This document shows positions 8,685 through 15,353 of a stretch of DNA of 20,502 nucleotides, piece by piece. The stretch is from contig DXOJ01000474.1 in NCBI GenBank assembly GCA_019412865.1, positions 1 to 20,502 on the forward strand. Direction: 5' to 3'. The notes below the pieces were generated by a model. It worked only from the letters and a program-made list of their open reading frames with translations. It ran no database searches and had not been told where the DNA came from. The DNA comes from Bacteroides sp. GTDB lineage: Bacteria > Bacteroidota > Bacteroidia > Bacteroidales > Bacteroidaceae. Position numbers and translations under genes: made by a program. Position 1 is the first letter of the stretch, and each line of letters begins with the position of its first letter.

Positions 8685-9827
8685 ATGAATACGAAATATT
8701 CAAATTGGAAAATGTGGTATTATGTGTTATGCATGGTACTGACACTTCAATTGGCGGCTTGTTCTGAAGAAACGCATGACGAGTATACTGCGGCTCCTGA
8801 AATAGAAGATACCTATATCGACCAACTGGATGCATTGATTGCTGAAATGACCGATTTGCAGCAAAATTCAGACTACGGAGATAAGAAAGGACAGTACCCC
8901 ACCGAAAGCCGGGCAATTCTGACAGATGCGATAGATGATGCCAATCGTGCGGTACTTTTAATCAAATATCAGCAACCCTCTCCGTCGGAAAGTGAGAAAC
9001 AACGCTATGTGGCAGAAGCCAAGGCGTCTATAGAACAGTTCAAGAGTACGATCCGTACAGAAGATGCTGAAACAACACCGGCTGAACTGTTTGTGGACGG
9101 ACGTGGTGATGGTGGTTCTTATATCGATTTCGGACGTAGCGAAGAATATGTCAATTTCGGAACCGAAGGAAATCAAGCCTTTACTGTTGAGTTTTGGGTG
9201 AAAGTAACCAAAGGTGGTGGAAAAGACCAGAATGTGTTCCTGTCAACTTACATGGGCGGTGACGGATGGCGTAACGGCTGGATGATGTACTGGCGTAATG
9301 CGGACGGTGGTATTTATCGTGCAACTTGGGGCGAAACAGGAGGAAATATCTGTGAACCGTCACTAAAGGCACCGGAAGATGGAGAATGGCAACATTTCTT
9401 GTTTGTGTACAGTGATAAAGGCTTGCCGGGCAGTCCGGAGCTTCGTGCGAAATTATATGTGAACGGAGAAGTGAAAACAACCGAAGGAAGCGTGGGTAGC
9501 AGATTCTATAATTCAAGCAACTATGCCAACTATAATGCCCCGATGACTGCTTTCGGACGTTATATGCGTACCAGTGATAATCTGTTTGAAGAAGGCTTTG
9601 CCGGTTATATGAAAAAAATCCGTATCTGGAAGAGCGCAAAGGATAACGAATATGTTCAGAATTCTTATAACGGAACGGCTGAAGTGACGGGTAAAGAAGC
9701 AGATTTGGCGGCAGCATGGGATTTCATGACCAAACCTTCCGGTTCAGGTAATGAAGTAATAGACCTGACAGGCCGTCATACTGCTAAGATTATCGGTACT
9801 TACGAGTGGCAACGTATTGTTGAATAA
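8685..9827 (+). CDS. LamG-domain lipoprotein, putative surface glycan-binding protein
   Basis: The protein has 380 residues. The signal peptide ends in LQLAAC (Cys26), followed by acidic SEETHDE, which suggests surface display. Residues about 42-124 form a predicted helical module with the string YGDKKGQYP. From about 134 to the end it is a concanavalin A-like/LamG (Laminin_G_3) jelly roll: SYIDFGRSEEYVNFG, AFTVEFWVKV, GEWQHFLFVYSDKGLPGSPE, then FAGYMKKIRIWKSA and LAAAWDF near the C-terminus. No catalytic motif is recognised. Its position between the surface GH76 and a longer LamG paralogue suggests a mannan-binding accessory that feeds SusC/SusD. LamG folds can also be structural or enzymatic, so binding is inference. 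The start is 25 bp after the GH76 stop, behind an A-rich leader with AAGAAG. Confidence 0.8.
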   Translation: MNTKYSNWKMWYYVLCMVLTLQLAACSEETHDEYTAAPEIEDTYIDQLDALIAEMTDLQQNSDYGDKKGQYPTESRAILTDAIDDANRAVLLIKYQQPSPSESEKQRYVAEAKASIEQFKSTIRTEDAETTPAELFVDGRGDGGSYIDFGRSEEYVNFGTEGNQAFTVEFWVKVTKGGGKDQNVFLSTYMGGDGWRNGWMMYWRNADGGIYRATWGETGGNICEPSLKAPEDGEWQHFLFVYSDKGLPGSPELRAKLYVNGEVKTTEGSVGSRFYNSSNYANYNAPMTAFGRYMRTSDNLFEEGFAGYMKKIRIWKSAKDNEYVQNSYNGTAEVTGKEADLAAAWDFMTKPSGSGNEVIDLTGRHTAKIIGTYEWQRIVE

Positions 9828-9840
9828 TAATGTAAAAACG

Positions 9841-11316
9841 ATGAAAAACATGAAATGTTTAACTAATAAATGGAGAGAGGGAGCAATGCTCCTCTCTTTC
9901 CTCCTGATTTCTAGTCTGGCAGGGATATTTACCGCTTGTGACGATATTGAAGACGAGTACATAACAGATACACAATTAAGTATCTTGCAGGAAAATCGTG
10001 CGTCATTGAACTATTTATTGAAGAATTCAACCTACGGAACTGCTCCCGGGACATATCCTGAAACCGGAAAGGATATATTAAATGCCGCTATTACCGAGTT
10101 GGATGCACTGATAACACGGGTAGAAGCTGGTGAGGAACTGGATGAAACAACTTTGGAAACTGCTGTAGCAAAGGTAAATCAAGCGATTGACGAGTTTAAA
10201 AATTCAAAATATTACAATCTGTCTCCGGAAGCACAGCAATATATCAATAATTTACTGGCAAAGGCGGATGAAATACTTGCAATCGTTAATGATGAAACGA
10301 AGTGGGGAAATCATCAGGGACAATATCCGGTAGAAAATAAGTCGGTTTTGGAGAGTGCAGCTAAAGACTTGGAAAGTCTGGCTGAAAGAATCAAATCCGG
10401 TTCCATCACAGATATGACGCAGGAGATTTATGATGAGGCTATTGCTGCTGCCGATAAGAAAGTAGAAGAGGTAGAAGATTCTGCATGGCCGGATAACAGT
10501 CAGATTACCTGGAATCTGTTTGTAGACGGAAATGCCGGTTCCTATATAGACTTTGGTTATAGCGAGGATTATGTGAAGTTTGGAGAGGATGACAATCAGG
10601 CATTTACGATTGAACTTTGGGTGAATATTAAAGAATATTGCAATAGACAGGGAGAAGACAACTGTACTTTCCTTTCTACCATGACCAACGATCCTTATTG
10701 GAGCGGATGGCGCGCACAGGATCGTACGAAGGGATTGTTGAGAACAATGGTTGCTCACTGGCAAGATAATAATCATACAAATCCACAAGAATGGGAACCG
10801 GGATGGAAAAAGTCGGACAACTGGACCAAAGATCGTTGGACGCATTATGCATTCCTCTTCAGGGATAAGGGACTGCCGGGATTTGATACTCCGACAGATG
10901 TGAAGTGTTATTCCATGATTGACGGTACGAGGCAAGGAGATCCTATTCGTGTGGGTGAGTCTTGGAGAACGTATATCAATGAACAATCCATAGCCAATCA
11001 GATTCGCATGACGGGATTCTGTATGATGGACAAAAATGGAAATCGTAACGAATGGTTCTCCGGTTACATAAAGAAGATACGTATCTGGAAAACAAACCGG
11101 ACAGAAAATCAGGTATATGCTTCTTATATGGGTAATGAAGAAGGTGTAAGTGCCGATAATCCGAATTTGGTAGAAGCCTGGGATTTTGAAGTGAAAGGTG
11201 ATCAGCCTACTCAAAGTGCTACCAGCACAATAACAGGTTTGAAAGGCCATACGGCAACATTGGTTGGTGATAACTGGCAATGGATTGAATCCACAGATAT
11301 TACAGATAACAAATAA
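9841..11316 (+). CDS. LamG-domain lipoprotein with two helical repeat modules, putative glycan-binding
   Basis: ATG 9841 gives 491 residues and a clean signal peptide ending in IFTAC (Cys33), 13 bp after the previous stop. A TTG at 9817 would overlap that gene and add eight unlikely residues. DDIEDEY follows the Cys, a strong acidic surface-export signal. Two related helical modules follow: about 43-122 with STYGTAPGTYP, and about 126-215 with TKWGNHQGQYP. A LamG jelly roll covers about 225-491 (SYIDFGYSEDYVKFG, AFTIELWVNI, RWTHYAFLFRDKGLPGFDTP, FSGYIKKIRIWKTN, LVEAWDF). It is clearly homologous to the protein at 8685 but has one extra module, which may act as a longer spacer holding the binding domain away from the membrane. 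No catalytic residues are recognised. It is the last gene before the terminator-like hairpin at 11355. Confidence 0.8.
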   Translation: MKNMKCLTNKWREGAMLLSFLLISSLAGIFTACDDIEDEYITDTQLSILQENRASLNYLLKNSTYGTAPGTYPETGKDILNAAITELDALITRVEAGEELDETTLETAVAKVNQAIDEFKNSKYYNLSPEAQQYINNLLAKADEILAIVNDETKWGNHQGQYPVENKSVLESAAKDLESLAERIKSGSITDMTQEIYDEAIAAADKKVEEVEDSAWPDNSQITWNLFVDGNAGSYIDFGYSEDYVKFGEDDNQAFTIELWVNIKEYCNRQGEDNCTFLSTMTNDPYWSGWRAQDRTKGLLRTMVAHWQDNNHTNPQEWEPGWKKSDNWTKDRWTHYAFLFRDKGLPGFDTPTDVKCYSMIDGTRQGDPIRVGESWRTYINEQSIANQIRMTGFCMMDKNGNRNEWFSGYIKKIRIWKTNRTENQVYASYMGNEEGVSADNPNLVEAWDFEVKGDQPTQSATSTITGLKGHTATLVGDNWQWIESTDITDNK

Positions 11317-11354
11317 TTGTTTACCGGAATGAGTTTTCAATAGGTAGATTAAAT

Positions 11355-11395
11355 ATTCCCCTTATCTCTGTCATAAGGACAGAGTGAGGGGGAAT
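11355..11395 (+). terminator. Terminator-like hairpin after the surface gene block
   Basis: The arm at 11355-11372 (ATTCCCC then TCTCTGTC region) pairs with 11378-11395 (GACAGAG then GGGGGAAT) around loop ATAAG. The stem is 18 bp with two mismatches and one G-U pair. It lies 38 bp after the LamG gene. There is no tight U-run directly after it; T-rich sequence begins about 17 bases later. It may end or attenuate transcription from the susC promoter. Confidence 0.55.
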
Positions 11396-11506
11396 TATTC
11401 TCCAATAACCCTTTATTAATCCTTTATTTTTATTGTAGAAAAGTGTTTTGGTCTGTATTTGTTCTTTATTGAATAAATATTATCGTTTTTTTTCAGCTAT
11501 TTCTGC

Positions 11507-11514
11507 AATCTTTG
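11507..11514 (+). promoter_or_regulatory. Candidate Bacteroides -7 promoter element upstream of the second GH76
   Basis: AATCTTTG differs at one base from the Bacteroides housekeeping -7 consensus TAnnTTTG and lies 34 bp before the ATG at 11549, a usual leader length. The expected -33 TTTG is not clear; a run of eight or more T (about 11485-11493) occupies that region. The gap also holds a short palindrome, TTTATTGAATAAA. With the upstream hairpin, this suggests that the second gene block may have its own start of transcription. Confidence 0.35.
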
Positions 11515-11548
11515 TAACAGGAAAAATACTATAAACTTATAAACTATC

Positions 11549-12808
11549 ATGAAAGGCAAAATTCTTTTAGCTCTGACACTACTATTGGGAGCATCAACTA
11601 CTATATGGGCAGTCGGCAATTCAGGAAAAGCAAACCAGAAGAAGCACGCATATACGAACGAAGATGTATGGGCAGCTTATGAAGGATTTAACAATACACT
11701 ACTAGACTCCAATAAATATATTTACAAGACAAATTCGTCCTATCCGAGTGCTGTTGACCGTGGCAATGGAGCAGCGGCTATCTGGTGTCAGCCTATTTAT
11801 TGGGATATGGCAATGAATGCCTATAAACTGGCAAAGGCACAGAAAGACAGAAAGAAGACAAGTTATTATAAAACACTCTGCGAGAAAATATTTGCAGGGA
11901 ACAAAGCGCAATATTGTCAGTTTGATTTTGATGATAACAACGAAAATACCGGCTGGTTCATCTACGATGACATCATGTGGTGGACTATCAGCCTGGCACG
12001 CGGCTACGAGCTTTTTGGAGTGGATGAATATCTGAAACTTTCGGAAGCCAGTTTCAAACGGGTATGGTATGGCTCGGAAAAGGTAGGTGATACAGGCTCG
12101 TATGACAAAGAAAACGGAGGTATGTTCTGGCAATGGCAACCCATTCAAAATCCGAAACCGAATAAATTCAGTGATGGAAAGATGGCCTGTATCAACTTTC
12201 CGACAGTTGTTGCAGCATTAACCCTCTACAATAACGTGCCTGAAAATAGAAAAGAATCGACCGACAAACGGCCGGATTATCAGACGAAAGCTCAATATCT
12301 TGCCAAAGGTAAAGAAATCTATGAATGGGGAGTGGAAAATCTCTTGGATAAAGCAACAGGAAAGATTGCCGATAGCCGTCATGGAAATGGCAATCCTGCC
12401 TGGAAAGCACATGTCTATAATCAGGCAACCTTTATCGGAGCTTCCATACTGCTTTATAAGGCGACCGGAGAGAAACGTTATCTGGACAATGCTATTCTGG
12501 CAGCAGACTATACAGTGAAAGATATGTCTGCAGAACATAAAGTGCTACCTTTCGAAGGTGGTATTGAACAGGGTATCTATACTGCCATCTTTGCGGAATA
12601 TATGGCATGGTTGGTGTATGATTGCGGACAAACCCAATATCTCCCATTCCTGAAACGTACCATCAAAACAGGTTGGGCAAACAGAGATAAGACACGGAAC
12701 GTATGTGGAGGCGAATACTATAAAAAGTTGCCGGAAGGTGCGGAAATCGACAGTTATTCTGCTTCCGGTATACCGGCATTGATGCTTTTGTTTCCGGCTA
12801 AGAAATAA
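11549..12808 (+). CDS. GH76 alpha-1,6-mannanase, predicted periplasmic
   Basis: A 419-residue GH76 protein, full-length paralogue of the gene at 7334. Its signal peptide (ILLALTLLLGASTTIWA) has no lipobox cysteine, so it is predicted to be soluble in the periplasm. The catalytic Asp pair is kept in YDDIMWW (Asp140, Asp141). Shared strings include GNGAAAIWCQPIYWDMAMNA, FDFDDNNENTGWFIYDDI and the ending DSYSASGIPALMLLFPA. The loop after the NNVP motif is shorter than in the surface enzyme, lacking about 12-15 residues around the paralogue's PNPESWSNKYGDF segment. By analogy with other Bacteroides mannan loci it should shorten imported oligosaccharides, while the lipoprotein copy acts outside. 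It opens the second gene block, 232 bp after the LamG gene. Confidence 0.92.
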   Translation: MKGKILLALTLLLGASTTIWAVGNSGKANQKKHAYTNEDVWAAYEGFNNTLLDSNKYIYKTNSSYPSAVDRGNGAAAIWCQPIYWDMAMNAYKLAKAQKDRKKTSYYKTLCEKIFAGNKAQYCQFDFDDNNENTGWFIYDDIMWWTISLARGYELFGVDEYLKLSEASFKRVWYGSEKVGDTGSYDKENGGMFWQWQPIQNPKPNKFSDGKMACINFPTVVAALTLYNNVPENRKESTDKRPDYQTKAQYLAKGKEIYEWGVENLLDKATGKIADSRHGNGNPAWKAHVYNQATFIGASILLYKATGEKRYLDNAILAADYTVKDMSAEHKVLPFEGGIEQGIYTAIFAEYMAWLVYDCGQTQYLPFLKRTIKTGWANRDKTRNVCGGEYYKKLPEGAEIDSYSASGIPALMLLFPAKK

Positions 12809-12863
12809 ATAGAAAACGACGGAATTTGCGTAAAATAGATTAAATAAACAGGTGATTTAAATT

Positions 12864-15341
12864 ATGAAACAACAACTGATGATGCTGTTACTGGGAACAG
12901 CTTCTGTATTTTGTAGCTGTGAGACCCAGGTAGAACAGCACGAGAAGAATGAATTACGTGCTCCGGCATATCCGCTGGTGACAATTGATCCTTATACTAG
13001 TGCATGGTCTACTACGGACAATCTATACGACAGTCCTGTAAAACATTGGACAGGCAAGGATTTTTCTTTACTTGGTGTTGCAAAAGTAGACGGACAAACC
13101 TACCGTTTCATGGGAACGGAAGAACTGGAACTACGTCCTTTGGTAAAGACATCCGAACAAGGTAGCTGGACAGGAAAGTATACCACTCAACAGCCTGCTG
13201 ACGGATGGCAGAATGCCGGATTCAATGATAAAGCCTGGAAAGAAGGCGAAGCTGCCTTCGGAACCATGGAGAATGAACATACAGCCAAAACCCAATGGGG
13301 TGAAGAATTTATCTGGGTACGCCGGGTAGCTGATATTCAGGAGGACTTGACAGGAAAGAATGTATATCTTGAATTCTCTCATGACGATGATGCTATTATT
13401 TATATCAACGGCATCAAAGTGGTAGATACAGGTAATGCTTGTAAAAAGAACGAACGGGTGAAACTGTCGGAAGAAGTAGTAGCCTCTTTGAAACCGGGTG
13501 AGAATCTGATTGCAGGCTATTGTCATAACCGGGTAGGAAACGGACTGTTGGATTTCGGATTATTGGTAGAATTGGACGGTTATCGTTCTTTCCATCAAAC
13601 AGCACAACAAACTTCTGTAGACGTACAACCTATGCAGACTTATTATACATTTACTTGCGGTCCGGTAGATTTGAAACTGACATTTACCGCTCCTATGTTC
13701 ATGGATAATCTGGACTTGTTGTCACGTCCTGTCAACTATATCTCTTATGAAGTAGCCTCCAATGACGGAAAGAAACATCAGGTTGAATTGTATTTCGAAG
13801 CATCTCCGCAATGGGCAATCGACCAACCTCACCAGGAATCTGTTGCCGACAGCTTTACTGACGGCGATTTGTTATTCCTTCGTACCGGAAGCCGCAATCA
13901 GGAGATTCTGAAGAAGAAAGGCGACGATGTACGTATCGATTGGGGACATTTCTATCTGGCTGCTGAAAAAGAAAACAGCACATCTGCAATCGGCGACGGC
14001 AGAGAACTGCGTAAGAGCTTTGTAGCTAATAAGCTGGAAGCTCCTACCACGAATGGTTATGATAAACTGGCTTTGGTACGCTCATTAGGCGAAACACAAA
14101 AAGCGGATGGTCATTTATTGATCGGATACGATGATATTTATTCTATCCAATACTTTGGCGATAACCTGCGTCCTTACTGGAACCGTCAGGGTAATGAAAC
14201 GATTGTTTCCCAATTCCAGAAAGCAGAGAAAGAATACAAGACACAAATGAAGAACAGCGCTGCTTTCGACAAGAAACTGATGGAAGAAGCTACTGCTGCC
14301 GGTGGACGTAAATATGCCGAACTTTGTGCATTGGCTTATCGTCAGGCATTGGCTGCACATAAACTGGTACAGGCTCCGAACGGCGACTTGGTATTCCTTT
14401 CTAAGGAGAACTTCAGTAATGGTTCCATCGGAACAGTCGACCTGACTTATCCGGGAGCTCCGCTGCTTTTATACTACAATCCGGAATTGGTGAAAGCTAC
14501 CATGAACCATATCTTCTATTATAGCGAAAGCGGAAAATGGGCGAAACCATTTGCTGCGCATGATGTCGGTACTTATCCATTGGCTAACGGCCAGACTTAT
14601 GGCGGTGATATGCCGGTAGAAGAATCGGGTAATATGGTAGTATTGGCTGCTGCCATTGCAAAGGTAGAAGGTAATGCAGATTACGCACAGAAACACTGGG
14701 AAACCCTGACTACGTGGACAGACTATCTGGTAGAGAACGGACTTGATCCGGCCAACCAACTTTGTACCGATGACTTTGCAGGTCACTTTGCACACAATGC
14801 CAACCTTTCTATCAAAGCAATCATGGGTGTTGCTTCATACGGTTATCTGGCAGATATGCTGGGCAAAAAAGATGTGGCTGAAAAGTACACACAGAAAGCG
14901 AAAGAAATGGCTGCCGAATGGGTGAAAATGGCTGATGATGGTGACCACTATCGTCTCACATTTGACAAACCGGGAACATGGAGCCAGAAGTATAACTTGG
15001 TGTGGGATAAACTGTTGAATCTGCAGATCTTCCCTAAAAATGTTGCAGAAACGGAAATAGCTTACTATCTTTCGAAGCAAAATAAATATGGTCTTCCGTT
15101 GGATAACCGTGAAACATACACAAAGACCGACTGGATCATGTGGACAGCTACATTGGCAAATGACAAAGCTACCTTTGAGAAATTTATCGAACCCGTATAT
15201 CTGTTTATGAACGTTACACCTAACCGTGTTCCGATGTCCGACTGGGTATTTACAGACGAACCGAATCAAAGAGGCTTCCAGGCACGTTCCGTTGTAGGTG
15301 GATATTATATCAAAATGCTTGAAGGAAAACTGATTAAATAA
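12864..15341 (+). CDS. GtaA-like (DUF4964/DUF5127/DUF4965/DUF1793) secreted protein, function unknown
   Basis: An 825-residue protein of the fungal glutaminase A (GtaA)-related family. The N-terminus ends in VFCSC, so Cys19 may be lipidated, although Phe at -3 is a weak lipobox. Domain order: DUF4964-like segment at about 31-84 (LRAPAYPLVTIDPYTSAWST); a galactose-binding-like jelly roll at about 98-236 (DGWQNAGFNDKAWKEGEAAF, then HDDDAIIYINGIKV); a GtaA N-terminal beta-sandwich at about 240-470; then an (alpha/alpha)6 region (DUF4965 and DUF1793) from about 475 to 820. The strongest conserved stretch is HDVGTYP at 566-572, then MPVEESGN at 583-590, candidates for the active site. The jelly-roll insertion accounts for its being longer than the roughly 690-residue fungal enzymes. 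Its place between GH76 and GH92 suggests a role on mannan or attached peptide, but neither glutaminase nor glycosidase activity can be claimed. Confidence 0.85.
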   Translation: MKQQLMMLLLGTASVFCSCETQVEQHEKNELRAPAYPLVTIDPYTSAWSTTDNLYDSPVKHWTGKDFSLLGVAKVDGQTYRFMGTEELELRPLVKTSEQGSWTGKYTTQQPADGWQNAGFNDKAWKEGEAAFGTMENEHTAKTQWGEEFIWVRRVADIQEDLTGKNVYLEFSHDDDAIIYINGIKVVDTGNACKKNERVKLSEEVVASLKPGENLIAGYCHNRVGNGLLDFGLLVELDGYRSFHQTAQQTSVDVQPMQTYYTFTCGPVDLKLTFTAPMFMDNLDLLSRPVNYISYEVASNDGKKHQVELYFEASPQWAIDQPHQESVADSFTDGDLLFLRTGSRNQEILKKKGDDVRIDWGHFYLAAEKENSTSAIGDGRELRKSFVANKLEAPTTNGYDKLALVRSLGETQKADGHLLIGYDDIYSIQYFGDNLRPYWNRQGNETIVSQFQKAEKEYKTQMKNSAAFDKKLMEEATAAGGRKYAELCALAYRQALAAHKLVQAPNGDLVFLSKENFSNGSIGTVDLTYPGAPLLLYYNPELVKATMNHIFYYSESGKWAKPFAAHDVGTYPLANGQTYGGDMPVEESGNMVVLAAAIAKVEGNADYAQKHWETLTTWTDYLVENGLDPANQLCTDDFAGHFAHNANLSIKAIMGVASYGYLADMLGKKDVAEKYTQKAKEMAAEWVKMADDGDHYRLTFDKPGTWSQKYNLVWDKLLNLQIFPKNVAETEIAYYLSKQNKYGLPLDNRETYTKTDWIMWTATLANDKATFEKFIEPVYLFMNVTPNRVPMSDWVFTDEPNQRGFQARSVVGGYYIKMLEGKLIK

Positions 15342-15353
15342 AACAAAAATACC

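Noticed and set aside
9817..9840. TTG start for the second LamG gene, overlapping the previous gene
   Set aside because: ATG 9841 gives a normal lipoprotein signal peptide directly; the added residues (MLNNNVKT) are not signal-like and coding overlap is not needed.
10252..11340. 362-codon open frame on the minus strand inside the second LamG gene
   Set aside because: The opposite strand encodes a clear lipobox and LamG domain with operon spacing; the reverse product is Cys/Ile/His-rich with no recognisable family.
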